Of a stretch of DNA of 64,000 nucleotides, positions 1 to 8,101 are shown in pieces. The position numbers were made by a program, and so were the translations under genes. The notes beneath the pieces were generated by a model. That model was not told the DNA's origin. It searched no databases and worked only from the letters and a program-made list of their open reading frames with translations. Origin of the DNA: Brevibacillus reuszeri (GTDB taxonomy: Bacteria; Bacillota; Bacilli; Brevibacillales; Brevibacillaceae). The first letter of the stretch is position 1. Every line of letters starts with the position of its first letter. Location of the stretch: assembly GCF_002897295.1 (NCBI RefSeq), contig NZ_BEXF01000001.1:434001-498000 (forward strand), read 5' to 3'.

Positions 1-293
1 GTGTAGCCATTGCGCGTGCACTGGCGATGAACCCCAAAATCATCCTGTTTGACGAGCCGACCTCAGCACTAGACCCTGAGCTGGTTGGAGAGGTCCTGAA
101 TGTTATGAAGGACCTGGCACAAGAAGGCATGACGATGGTAGTCGTGACGCATGAGATGGGCTTCGCCCGTGAAGTAGCGGACAGGGTCATTTTCATGGAC
201 CAAGGCTATATCATCGAAGAAGGAGATCCAGAAGAAATCTTCCGTGCACCTAAAAATGAACGCACGCAAGCCTTTTTGCGCAAGGTGATCTAA
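1..293 (+). CDS. Polar amino-acid ABC transporter ATPase, C-terminal part (starts before window)
   Basis: The reading frame is open from base 3 and ends with TAA at 291-293. It encodes the last ~96 residues of an ABC ATPase: the end of the signature helix ([11 protein letters not shown]), a full Walker B ([14 protein letters not shown]), the H-loop ([15 protein letters not shown]) and the C-terminal [11 protein letters not shown] stretch. The combination of [11 protein letters not shown] and [12 protein letters not shown] is characteristic of the GlnQ/HisP polar amino-acid subfamily, so it should energise uptake of an amino acid or amino-acid-like solute with a permease and binding protein upstream of the window. 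It lies 21 bp before the next gene in the same direction and may head the same operon. The substrate cannot be read from this fragment. Confidence 0.9.
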   Translation, partial: VAIARALAMNPKIILFDEPTSALDPELVGEVLNVMKDLAQEGMTMVVVTHEMGFAREVADRVIFMDQGYIIEEGDPEEIFRAPKNERTQAFLRKVI

Positions 294-314
294 GGGCAGG
301 CAGGGGGTGCCAAC

Positions 315-1496
315 ATGCATGCAACTGGCTTAACATGTGTCGTTTGTCATAAGGCGTATCCTCTCGCCCCCCTGTACGAGTGTGGGGAGTGCGGGGGAAT
401 CCTGAAGGTTACTTATGCGATTGCGCAAGCGGATGGCTCGAGTGCTTTGCTCCCGGTTTCCGAGCAGAATCGGATTCATTTGGGGGAAGGCAATACCAGG
501 CTGCTATCGGCTCAACGGCTTGCGAAAAGGCTGGGCATCAAGACGCTGCTGCTCAAATGTGAATTCATGAATCCTACTGGATCTTTCAAAGATCGCCCTG
601 TATCCATCGGGATTTCGAAGGCAGTAGAATTTGGTTTTCAGCAAGTCATTGCTGCTTCCAGTGGAAATGGAGCTGCCTCAGTCGCTGCTTATGCTGCACG
701 TGCGGGGCTTCAAGCAATCATCCTTGTCCCAGAATCCACACCGCTTGAAAAGGTAAGGCAGACCCTCGCTTACGGAGCCAAGGTCATCCGTGTGAAAGGG
801 CCGTACAGCAACTGTTTTTCGCTGGCGAAGCAGCTTGGTCAGAGTCAGAACATTTTTAATTTGACGACAACACTTCTGAATCCGTACACGGTGGAGGGAA
901 ACAAGCTCGTAGCCTATGAGCTGTATGAACAGATGAATGGAATGGTTCCTGATGTAATCTATGTACCGATTGGGGCCGGACCATTGCTGATTGGTATTTA
1001 CAGAGGATATTTGGAGCATCACCGGTATCATCCGGGAGCAAAGCTTCCCAGAATGGCAGGAATCCAGGCAGCAGGAAATAATCCGATCGCAAAAGCGTTT
1101 GATCAGGGCGAGTCAGTGGTTCGTTCAGAGCCCAATCCACAAACGATTGCGGGCGGGATTGCAGACGGATTGGTCGGTTATGAAAAGGATGGAACCTATA
1201 CACTACAGATCGCAGTGCAATCAAAAGGATTTGTGTCAGATGTATCAGACGCCCGAATATTGGAGGCGCAAATTCTGTTAGCCCAGGAGGAAGGGGTCTT
1301 TGTAGAGCCTTCTGCGGCAGCAGGCATAGCAGGACTGATGAAAAGCTTGGAGGAACAGCGAATCTCTGAAAATGATTCCGTGGTCGTTGTTTTGACTGGA
1401 CACGGATTAAAGGATATGGGAAATGTCCGCGTTGCGAGGGAAGTACCTACCATTGACGATAGCATGGAGCAACTGCTGGAAGTGCTAGACAAATAG
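315..1496 (+). CDS. Threonine synthase-like PLP-dependent lyase (fold type II)
   Basis: A 393-aa fold-type II PLP enzyme. The N-terminus has a zinc-ribbon-like pair of CxxC motifs (Cys8/11 and Cys23/26). NPTGSFKDRP follows, with Lys92 as the expected PLP lysine, then the phosphate/cofactor loop SSGNGAASVAAYAARAG. This is the short bacterial threonine synthase/threonine dehydratase-like architecture. Threonine synthase makes threonine from O-phosphohomoserine, but no other threonine biosynthesis gene is nearby. The neighbours are sugar-acid enzymes, so a different beta-elimination or replacement on a hydroxy-amino acid is possible. The start is supported by GGGGG seven bases upstream. The family call is firm; the substrate is unknown. 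Confidence 0.82.
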   Translation: MHATGLTCVVCHKAYPLAPLYECGECGGILKVTYAIAQADGSSALLPVSEQNRIHLGEGNTRLLSAQRLAKRLGIKTLLLKCEFMNPTGSFKDRPVSIGISKAVEFGFQQVIAASSGNGAASVAAYAARAGLQAIILVPESTPLEKVRQTLAYGAKVIRVKGPYSNCFSLAKQLGQSQNIFNLTTTLLNPYTVEGNKLVAYELYEQMNGMVPDVIYVPIGAGPLLIGIYRGYLEHHRYHPGAKLPRMAGIQAAGNNPIAKAFDQGESVVRSEPNPQTIAGGIADGLVGYEKDGTYTLQIAVQSKGFVSDVSDARILEAQILLAQEEGVFVEPSAAAGIAGLMKSLEEQRISENDSVVVVLTGHGLKDMGNVRVAREVPTIDDSMEQLLEVLDK

Positions 1497-1511
1497 AGGG
1501 GTGGAAATGGC

Positions 1512-2471
1512 ATGAGCAGCATCACGATAGGAATTACAGACTGTGATCATCCATCAGTGGAAATTGAACAAAATGTCATCCAGAATGCTTCTGCACAGAT
1601 GGTTCTGCATGAATGCAAAACAGAGGAAGAAGTGATCCTGCACTGCGCAGATGCAGATGGCTTGCTGAACCAGTACGCTCCTCTGACACGCAATGTACTC
1701 GGCAAGCTGCCACGCTGCAAGGTCATCGTGCGATACGGTGTAGGTGTAAACAATGTAGACGTACAAGCAGCTACTGATTATGGCATTCAGATTTGCAACG
1801 TACCTGATTACGGAGTAGATGAAGTATCCGATCACGCTTTGGCACTCATGTATACACTTACGCGCAAGACGCTGCTCCTCGGCAATGCGATCCGCAAAGG
1901 AGAATGGGATTTTAGCATTTCCCGTCCGATTTTGCGATTGCGTGGACAAACAGTTGGTGTCGTCGGTCTTGGTCGAATCGGCAGTGCCTTTGCCAAAAAG
2001 GCGCACGGGGCAGGATTTCACGTAATTGGTTACGATCATCGAAACATTAGGGAGGATTCCCTTTCCTTTGTCGAGCGCGTCACGTTTGAAGACTTGCTTG
2101 AGCGCTCCGATATCATTTCGATTCACTGTCCGCTTACAGATGAGACGAAAAATTTGTTCAGTACAAAAGAGCTGCAGGCCATGAAGTCCTCCGCCTATCT
2201 CATCAATACAGCACGAGGCTCGATCATTGACGAGGCCGCACTGGATCAGGCGCTTGCCGAAGGGTGGATCGCCGGGGCAGCACTCGACGTCATGGAGTTG
2301 GAGCCGCCAAAACCAGATAATCCGCTGCTCAAGCATGAGAACTGCATCATTACTCCGCATGTCGCCTGGTATTCCGAGCAGGCATTTGATGAATTAAAGC
2401 GAAAAGCGGCGGAAGAAGCCGTGCGTGTTTTGTCAGGAGAAAAACCACATTATCCAGTGAACCAGCTATAA
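1512..2471 (+). CDS. D-isomer-specific 2-hydroxyacid dehydrogenase (SerA/CtBP-like)
   Basis: A 319-aa NAD(P)-dependent 2-hydroxyacid dehydrogenase. The NAD-binding Rossmann motif VGLGRIG is at residues 151-157. The catalytic Arg is in INTARGSIIDE (about residue 234), and the catalytic His is in CIITPHVAWYS (about 285) after the usual Glu. There is no C-terminal ACT domain, so it is not a full-length SerA; it resembles phosphoglycerate dehydrogenase-like or CtBP-like short forms. It starts 15 bp after the PLP enzyme, behind a GAGGGGTGG ribosome binding site. In this operon it could reduce or oxidise a 2-keto or 2-hydroxy sugar acid. Substrate inferred only from context. Confidence 0.85.
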   Translation: MSSITIGITDCDHPSVEIEQNVIQNASAQMVLHECKTEEEVILHCADADGLLNQYAPLTRNVLGKLPRCKVIVRYGVGVNNVDVQAATDYGIQICNVPDYGVDEVSDHALALMYTLTRKTLLLGNAIRKGEWDFSISRPILRLRGQTVGVVGLGRIGSAFAKKAHGAGFHVIGYDHRNIREDSLSFVERVTFEDLLERSDIISIHCPLTDETKNLFSTKELQAMKSSAYLINTARGSIIDEAALDQALAEGWIAGAALDVMELEPPKPDNPLLKHENCIITPHVAWYSEQAFDELKRKAAEEAVRVLSGEKPHYPVNQL

Positions 2472-2506
2472 GAGGGATGTTCATGAATGATAAGGAGCGT
2501 ACCAGG

Positions 2507-3559
2507 ATGACTATGAAAAGCGCTGTTTACTACGGGGCAAATGACATTCGCGTAGAAGAAAAACAAGTACCGACTCCGCCAGCAGGCTGGGCATTGATAA
2601 AGGTGAGCTATACAGGGATTTGCGGAACCGATCTAAATATTTTTGTGGGCGCGCATCCACGTGCGAAGGGGCCGCTCATCATTGGTCACGAGCTTTCTGG
2701 GACATTACTTGAGGGGCATCCCACTTTGCCGGCAGGTACGCCGGTAACTGTCCGCCCGCTCTTATTTTGCGGAGAGTGCGAGCCGTGCCAGATGGGGAAA
2801 AGTCATGTGTGCAAAAACCTCCAGCTAGTAGGAATCGATTGTGATGGCTCCATGGCCCAGTATGTGGTCGCTCCGGTAGAAACGATTCATGCGCTGCCAA
2901 CCAATGTGTCCCTCAAGGCAGGTGCTTTGATCGAGCCACTGGCAGTGGGTGTCCATGCGGTTCGGCAATCCGGCTTTGTTCCAGGTGATACGGCACTTGT
3001 TTTTGGTGCAGGACCGATCGGGATGTGTGTAGCCGTTTCTTTGCAGCTGCTCGGAGCTGGACGTGTAATCGTAGCGGAAACCAATCCTTTCCGTCTGCAA
3101 ATGGCCAAAGATTTGGGCTTTGAAACGATTGATCCAAAGGATGGCAGAATCGTAGAACAGGTGCACATGAAAACAGAAGGGAACGGTGCAGATTTTTCCT
3201 TTGACTGCGCCGGCCATCCGTCCGTATCCGAAATCTTGACGCACGCGACGAAAATACGCGGTACGGCTGTCGTTGTTGCCGCTTATAAAAAGCCTGCACC
3301 GATCGATTTGCTGCAAGCGATGTTCAAAGAAATTACGATCAAAGGCGTCCGCGTGTATACGCCAAAAGATTTCGAAATAGCTGCACAGCTGCTCGAAAAG
3401 CCGTTTGACTTTGAAAAATTGATCACCCATGTTATGCCGCTTGAAGACGTAAAATCCGGATTTGATATGCTGCTCTCCGGCGGAAATGCCGTCAAGGTTC
3501 TGATTGCGATCGATCAGGAGGAAGAGGTCAGCAGTGGAACAGGAAGTGGAGAGCAATGA
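2507..3559 (+). CDS. Zinc-dependent alcohol/sorbitol/threonine dehydrogenase family protein
   Basis: Medium-chain Zn dehydrogenase (MDR family), 350 aa from the ATG at 2507. I prefer this start because AAGGAG (2492-2497) lies nine bases upstream; an in-frame ATG at 2477 has no good site. The catalytic zinc ligands appear as GICGTDLNIF and IIGHELSG. The structural zinc loop has CGECEPCQMGKSHVC, and the nucleotide fold is VFGAGPIGMCVAV. Such enzymes oxidise polyols, sugars or L-threonine with NAD. It sits 35 bp after the hydroxyacid dehydrogenase and overlaps the following SDR start by 4 bp (ATGA), indicating translational coupling. Likely an oxidation step of the sugar-acid pathway. Confidence 0.87.
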   Translation: MTMKSAVYYGANDIRVEEKQVPTPPAGWALIKVSYTGICGTDLNIFVGAHPRAKGPLIIGHELSGTLLEGHPTLPAGTPVTVRPLLFCGECEPCQMGKSHVCKNLQLVGIDCDGSMAQYVVAPVETIHALPTNVSLKAGALIEPLAVGVHAVRQSGFVPGDTALVFGAGPIGMCVAVSLQLLGAGRVIVAETNPFRLQMAKDLGFETIDPKDGRIVEQVHMKTEGNGADFSFDCAGHPSVSEILTHATKIRGTAVVVAAYKKPAPIDLLQAMFKEITIKGVRVYTPKDFEIAAQLLEKPFDFEKLITHVMPLEDVKSGFDMLLSGGNAVKVLIAIDQEEEVSSGTGSGEQ

Positions 3560-4311
3560 CCATGTTTGATTTGAGCGGACAGGTAGCCGTCATCACAGGT
3601 GCGACTCGAGGACTCGGTCAGGCTATGGCAGTTGCTTTGGCAGAGGCAGGAGCGGATATCGCTCTGGTGCAACGAAATGCTGCGGACACTCAGACAAAAG
3701 AGTTAATAGAGACAGTCGGGAGTCGGTGCGAAATTATTTTGTGTGATCTGGCGGAAATGGAACAGGTCAAACAGGTTATGGATCAGGTTGATCGCGTATA
3801 TGGAAAGGTGGACATCCTGGTCAACAACGGGGGGATACAAAGGCGTTCTCCTGCAGAGGATTTTGCGGAAGCAGACTGGGACGATGTGCTGGATGTAAAC
3901 CTGAAAACGGTTTTTATTCTCTGCCAGCAAGCGGGGAGGCGAATGATCACCCAGGGGCGCGGCAAAATCATCAATATCGCGTCACTCCTATCTTTTCAGG
4001 GAGGAATGCGGGTGCCTGCCTACGCTGCAGCCAAGGGCGGTGTTGCACAATTGACGAAAGCACTCGCGAATGAGTGGGCCGCTCATGGAATTACGGTCAA
4101 TGCGATTGCGCCAGGATATATGGCTACGGACATGAATGAAGCTTTGCTCAAGGATGAAACACGCAATCGCCAGATTCTCGAAAGAATTCCCACGGGGCGT
4201 TGGGGAAGGGCAGAGGATATGAAAGGAAGCGTCGTCTTTCTTGCTTCACAAGCATCCGATTATGTGAACGGTCATGTACTCGCAGTGGATGGCGGCTGGC
4301 TGGGCAGATAA
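3556..4311 (+). CDS. kduD: SDR oxidoreductase, 2-deoxy-D-gluconate 3-dehydrogenase/gluconate 5-dehydrogenase type
   Basis: A 251-aa classical short-chain dehydrogenase. It has the cofactor motif TGATRGLG near residue 15, VNNGG (a variant of NNAG), catalytic Ser in NIASLLSFQGG, and YAAAKGG carrying Tyr and Lys. The C-terminal VDGGWLGR is typical. The closest family impression is KduD or gluconate 5-dehydrogenase, NAD(P)-dependent enzymes that interconvert keto-sugar acids. Its start overlaps the stop of the upstream gene, and KDG kinase and KDPG aldolase follow directly, which fits a role in making 2-keto-3-deoxygluconate. Another in-frame ATG at 3562 is possible. Confidence 0.8.
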   Translation: MTMFDLSGQVAVITGATRGLGQAMAVALAEAGADIALVQRNAADTQTKELIETVGSRCEIILCDLAEMEQVKQVMDQVDRVYGKVDILVNNGGIQRRSPAEDFAEADWDDVLDVNLKTVFILCQQAGRRMITQGRGKIINIASLLSFQGGMRVPAYAAAKGGVAQLTKALANEWAAHGITVNAIAPGYMATDMNEALLKDETRNRQILERIPTGRWGRAEDMKGSVVFLASQASDYVNGHVLAVDGGWLGR

Positions 4312-4346
4312 TGATTGCAGCACATGTTGAGGGAGGACGTGCAAGT

Positions 4347-5291
4347 ATGGACGTAGTAACAATAGGAGAAACCATGGTTCTCCTAACTCCAGGGTCTGTT
4401 GGTCCATTGCGGTATGTAACCAAGTTTGAAAAAACAATCGGTGGTGCGGAATCCAATGTAGCTATTGCGCTAGCCAGATTAGGTCATGCGGCAGGCTGGG
4501 TCAGCAGATTGGGTGATGACGAGTTCGGTTTATACGTTCGCAATTTTATCCGGGGAGAAGGCGTCGATACCTCCCGGGTTGTATTCGATGAAAAGTATCC
4601 AACAGCTGTCTTTTTCAAAGAGCGGCAGGCAAACAATGAACCAAAAGTCTACTATTATCGCAACGGCTCGGCAGCAAGCCAACTGAGTGCCGACGATTTG
4701 GACGAGAACTATATAGCTGGGGCCAAGTTTTTACACCTTACCGGGATTACCGCAGCGCTCAGCTCTTCCTGCAGAGCGATGATGGAGCGGGCGATTGAGA
4801 TTGCGAGGGCGAACCAGCTCACTGTCGTGTTTGATCCGAATATTCGTTTAAAGCTATGGTCCAAAGAAGAGGCGCGCGAAGCATTAATGGATATTGCCAG
4901 CAGATGCGACATCGTTATGCCAGGGATCGAAGAGGGAGAAATCATGACCGGGGAAACCGAGCCAGAGAAAATATCGGCACGTCTATTGGAGAATGGAGCC
5001 AAGGTAGTGGTGCTGAAGCTCGGAGAAAAAGGGGCGTTTTATGCGACGCAGGAATCGGCTGAGTACGTACCGGGATATCCTGTGCACGAGATTGTGGACC
5101 CGATTGGCGCGGGAGATGGTTTTGCAGCGGGTTTCCTGTCTGGACTGCTTCGTGGCTGGTCGCTATCAAAGGCGGTCATGCTCGGAAATCGTGTAGGTGC
5201 ATTTGCCCTTTCTGTGGTAGGAGATGTGGAGGGATATCCGTTTTGGAATCGGATTGCACCCCATGATGAGAGAAAAGAAGTGCTGCGCTAA
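4347..5291 (+). CDS. kdgK: 2-keto-3-deoxygluconate kinase (PfkB family)
   Basis: PfkB/ribokinase-fold kinase, 314 aa. It has the N-terminal PfkB signature region (KTIGGAESNVAIALARLG) and the C-terminal signature DPIGAGDGFAAGFLSG containing the catalytic Asp near residue 255. The ATG at 4347 is chosen because GGGAGG lies about ten bases upstream; ATG 4311, overlapping the SDR stop, is an in-frame alternative. It is expected to phosphorylate 2-keto-3-deoxygluconate with ATP to give KDPG, the substrate of the aldolase encoded immediately downstream. That pairing is what makes KDG kinase more likely than another PfkB sugar kinase. Confidence 0.85.
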   Translation: MDVVTIGETMVLLTPGSVGPLRYVTKFEKTIGGAESNVAIALARLGHAAGWVSRLGDDEFGLYVRNFIRGEGVDTSRVVFDEKYPTAVFFKERQANNEPKVYYYRNGSAASQLSADDLDENYIAGAKFLHLTGITAALSSSCRAMMERAIEIARANQLTVVFDPNIRLKLWSKEEAREALMDIASRCDIVMPGIEEGEIMTGETEPEKISARLLENGAKVVVLKLGEKGAFYATQESAEYVPGYPVHEIVDPIGAGDGFAAGFLSGLLRGWSLSKAVMLGNRVGAFALSVVGDVEGYPFWNRIAPHDERKEVLR

Positions 5292-5319
5292 AGGGACCTA
5301 TAGGAGAGGGGGAGCTATC

Positions 5320-5982
5320 ATGCTGCCTAAAGTCATGCTTTTGAAAAGGTTGGTTGAGAGTGGTGTTATTGCTGTTGTCAGAAGGATTCCAGAGGAGCAG
5401 GTAGAACAGGTTGCCGACAGCCTCGTCGAAGGCGGGATTACAGCCCTGGAAATTACCGTTGATTCACAAGGGGCGTTCCAAACGATTGCGAAGCTGTCTG
5501 CCAAGTATAAAGGCCGCGCCATTGTCGGAGCGGGTACGGTTGTTGACAAAGTAACAGCTGGTCTGGCAATTCAAAGCGGGGCTGATTTCCTGTTTAGTCC
5601 CAGTCTGCATGAGGATGTGATTCAGACCGCACTTCGGTATGGGAAAATCGCTGTTCCCGGAGTGATGACACCGACTGAAATGATTACCGCGATAGAAGCT
5701 GGTGCCGATCTGGTCAAAATCTTTCCAGCAGCAGGTCTGGGAGTTCAGTATATAAAGGATGTCAAAGCTCCCTTCCCTCATATTCCGATCATTCCAACAG
5801 GCGGTGTTAACCTGGACAATGTCGCTTCATTCATCCAGGCCGGGGTAGCTGCAGTCGGCATCGGAGGAAATCTGTTTGACCGCGAGACACTCGAAACCGC
5901 CAACTATGCTCGGATTACGCACAATGCAAGACAGTATGTGGCAGCGATTCAGGAAGCACGCCAAACCTATGCCTACAAATAA
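5320..5982 (+). CDS. eda: KDPG/KHG aldolase (Eda)
   Basis: Class I bifunctional 2-keto-3-deoxy-6-phosphogluconate/4-hydroxy-2-oxoglutarate aldolase, 220 aa. Visible family motifs are GVIAVVRR at the N-terminus, ALEITVDS, GAGTVVD, FLFSPSLH, PGVMTPTE and the Schiff-base lysine in DLVKIFPAAGLG, followed by PIIPTGGVN. It cleaves KDPG to pyruvate and glyceraldehyde-3-phosphate. The start at 5320 is supported by AGGAGAGGGGGAG just upstream; the longer in-frame extension overlaps the kinase and has no site. It lies 28 bp after kdgK, forming the Entner-Doudoroff lower branch. Confidence 0.92.
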   Translation: MLPKVMLLKRLVESGVIAVVRRIPEEQVEQVADSLVEGGITALEITVDSQGAFQTIAKLSAKYKGRAIVGAGTVVDKVTAGLAIQSGADFLFSPSLHEDVIQTALRYGKIAVPGVMTPTEMITAIEAGADLVKIFPAAGLGVQYIKDVKAPFPHIPIIPTGGVNLDNVASFIQAGVAAVGIGGNLFDRETLETANYARITHNARQYVAAIQEARQTYAYK

Positions 5983-5989
5983 AGCAAAC

Positions 5990-6052
5990 GACTGGCAGAC
6001 CAAGCACCCGCAACGAATTGCTTACCAATCCTAGCGGGTACTTTTTCTACAT
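5990..6052 (+). terminator. Weak hairpin between eda and the HpaI-type aldolase gene
   Basis: AGCACCCGC and GCGGGTACT can form an imperfect stem around a ~22-base loop, followed by CTTTTTC. It may attenuate transcription between the eda end and the next gene. The stem contains a mismatch and the loop is long, so support is modest. Confidence 0.35.
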
Positions 6053-6077
6053 ATGAAAAAAAGGAGAGAAAAAGCAG

Positions 6078-6848
6078 ATGGCAGTCAATCCAATCAAAAG
6101 CAAATTAAAAGAAGGAAAATGTGTGTATGGTAGCTGGATCAGAATTCCCTCCCCGATCATAGTAGAGGCACTGGGGAATGTCGGATTTGATTTTTTGCAT
6201 GTCGATATGGAGCATAGCTCGATTGACCTGCAAATGCTTGATTACATGGTTTTGGCGGGATATCGCCACAACATTCCACTCGCTGTCAGGACTGCTACGC
6301 AAAATCCAGCGGACCTGTACCGAATCATGGATATTGGCTATTCATCCTTTGTGTTGCCGCGAATCGAAAGCGCTGAGCAGTGTGCACATCTGTTAAAAGG
6401 AGCACGTTACACCCCAGCTGGAACGAGAGGACTCGGTGGTGCGGTGCGCACAAACGGCTGGGGCGAGATGCCTTTGGAGCAGCATTTGGCTGAGGCAGAG
6501 GACGATACCCTCATGATCATTCAGATTGAATCTGAGGAAGGCCTGAAAAACCTGGACGCTATTCTTGATGTTCCGGGCATCGATGTCGTCTATATTGGTC
6601 CACTGGATTTATCGCAGGCACTGGGCTATCCAGGGCAAATTGATCATCCGGTCGTAGCAGATACGATTGCCTCACTGATCAAGACGATACGTGCTAAAGG
6701 TATCGCTGTAGGTATTCACGCTGCAACGACCCTGCAGGCACAGACTTGGGCCGAAGCCGGAATCCAATATTTCACTGTGGCGCTGGATGTCTCATTGCTT
6801 CAATCTGCAGCGCGTACCCTGGTGGGACAATTGAAAAACACGCAGTAA
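6078..6848 (+). CDS. HpcH/HpaI family class II aldolase (2-keto-3-deoxy acid aldolase)
   Basis: A 256-aa member of the HpcH/HpaI/GarL family. It has IPSPIIVEALGNVGFDFLHVD followed by MEHS, where His is the catalytic base. QIESEEGLKNLDAI (the metal-binding Glu region) and DVVYIGPLDLSQALG (the metal Asp) follow. These divalent-metal aldolases cleave 2-keto-3-deoxy or 4-hydroxy-2-oxo acids to pyruvate and an aldehyde. A good ribosome binding site (AAAGGAGAG) precedes the ATG. It follows eda by 95 bp with a weak hairpin between them, giving the cluster two different pyruvate-yielding aldolases. Confidence 0.87.
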   Translation: MAVNPIKSKLKEGKCVYGSWIRIPSPIIVEALGNVGFDFLHVDMEHSSIDLQMLDYMVLAGYRHNIPLAVRTATQNPADLYRIMDIGYSSFVLPRIESAEQCAHLLKGARYTPAGTRGLGGAVRTNGWGEMPLEQHLAEAEDDTLMIIQIESEEGLKNLDAILDVPGIDVVYIGPLDLSQALGYPGQIDHPVVADTIASLIKTIRAKGIAVGIHAATTLQAQTWAEAGIQYFTVALDVSLLQSAARTLVGQLKNTQ

Positions 6849-6871
6849 TCTTCGAGGAGGATCTGGCGCTC

Positions 6872-8002
6872 ATGAAGTCTTTGGTGGATAAATCCTTGTT
6901 TCTAGGACTGGATAGCTGCACCTGGCTATACAGTGGAGCTGAGACGCCTACCTTGCGCGGAAGTCTGGATGCGGTCAACGAATATTTGCATATGAGAAGC
7001 AAGGGACCGCTCGGCAGAGAAAAAAACACCCTCGTCGAAGCAGTCTGCAAGCAAAACGTGGCAAGGCTGCTCCATGGCAGAGCAGACGATATCGCCTTGA
7101 TCTCGAATACTTCAGAAGCGATTGGCATTATTGCTGGCTCAATCCCGTTTCGTCAGGGAGACAACATCATAATCAATACGCTGGAATTCCCTTCTGGTGT
7201 CTTGCCGTGGTTAGGCTTGCAGCAAAAGGGGGTGGAAGTAAGGGTCGTCGGGCATACGAATTGGCAGGTTTCTATCGAAGATATCCTCGCTCAGGTAGAC
7301 AATCGAACCAGACTTGTGATGACCAGCCATGTCAGCTACATGTCTGGCAGCAGAATGGATTATCGGAGATTGTATCAGTCGCTGAAGAAGACGGATGCCT
7401 TGCTTTTGCTCGATGTCACCCAGTCTATGGGAGTCGTTCCTGTCTATCTTGAGGATACCGATTTCATCGTCTGCAGCTCCTATAAATGGCTGCTCTCTAT
7501 CCATGGCGCAGGAATTCTCGCTGTGAATCAGAGTGATCGGGTCCGTGATCTCGTTTTCCGTACGCCGGGTTGGCGAAGCATCCAGGAGCAATTCGGTTCG
7601 AATCGCTTTGAAACGTATACGCTGCACGAGGATGCCCGGCGGTACGAACGGGGCTTTCCGAGCTATGCGTCACTGTATACCCTCGCTTACAGCACGGGCT
7701 TTTTAGCAGACGTAGGAATTGAAAACGTGGAGCAGCATGTACTGCGTCTGGGGGATGAATTAATCGAGCAGGTGCGCACACGAGGCTATGAGGTGATGAC
7801 ACCTGACGAGCCGTCCCAACGCGCAGGAAATATATCCATTGTATGCGACCAAGGCAGTATGGTAGCAGGGCGCTTGCAGCAGCAGGACGTCTACGTATGG
7901 GGTGGGGATGGGAGAGTGCGTGCTTCCATCCACCTGTTTAACGACAGCGCAGATGTGGAGAAATTCATAGAGCTACTCCCCGATCCTTCAAGCTTCAAGT
8001 AA
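6872..8002 (+). CDS. Class V aminotransferase-fold PLP enzyme (NifS/isopenicillin-epimerase-like)
   Basis: A 376-aa fold-type I PLP enzyme of the class V group. It has ISNTSEAIGIIAG (cofactor phosphate region), LLLDVTQSMGVVPV (the Asp contacting the pyridine nitrogen) and SSYKWLLSIHGAGIL with the Schiff-base Lys. The ATG at 6872 follows GAGGAGG by 11 bases; extending upstream would overlap the aldolase in another frame. The family includes cysteine desulfurases, kynureninases, epimerases and aminotransferases, and I cannot assign the substrate. Last gene of the plus-strand run; a long inverted repeat lies just downstream. Confidence 0.78.
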   Translation: MKSLVDKSLFLGLDSCTWLYSGAETPTLRGSLDAVNEYLHMRSKGPLGREKNTLVEAVCKQNVARLLHGRADDIALISNTSEAIGIIAGSIPFRQGDNIIINTLEFPSGVLPWLGLQQKGVEVRVVGHTNWQVSIEDILAQVDNRTRLVMTSHVSYMSGSRMDYRRLYQSLKKTDALLLLDVTQSMGVVPVYLEDTDFIVCSSYKWLLSIHGAGILAVNQSDRVRDLVFRTPGWRSIQEQFGSNRFETYTLHEDARRYERGFPSYASLYTLAYSTGFLADVGIENVEQHVLRLGDELIEQVRTRGYEVMTPDEPSQRAGNISIVCDQGSMVAGRLQQQDVYVWGGDGRVRASIHLFNDSADVEKFIELLPDPSSFK

Positions 8003-8006
8003 AACG

Positions 8007-8070
8007 AAATGGCTATCCATGCTCGTTCAGTCGGTTGAATTTGACTGGTCACGGCATTGGATAGCCATTT
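8007..8070. repeat. 13-bp inverted repeat between convergent genes
   Basis: AAATGGCTATCCA (8007-8019) and TGGATAGCCATTT (8058-8070) are perfect complements, with a smaller CAGTC/GACTG stem inside the 38-base loop. It separates the class V PLP gene from the convergent MFS gene. No long T-run follows on either strand, so it is a likely but non-canonical bidirectional terminator or mRNA-end structure. Confidence 0.6.
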
Positions 8071-8101
8071 GCTATTGGTCACATGAGATATATGCCCCCG
8101 A

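Noticed and set aside
1554..2360. 268-codon minus-strand ORF
   Set aside because: Complete overlap with the well-supported hydroxyacid dehydrogenase gene on the other strand; its translation has no domain pattern.
8007..8070. Long inverted repeat considered as a mobile-element end
   Set aside because: No transposase nearby and no matching copy elsewhere; better explained as a transcript-end structure between convergent genes.
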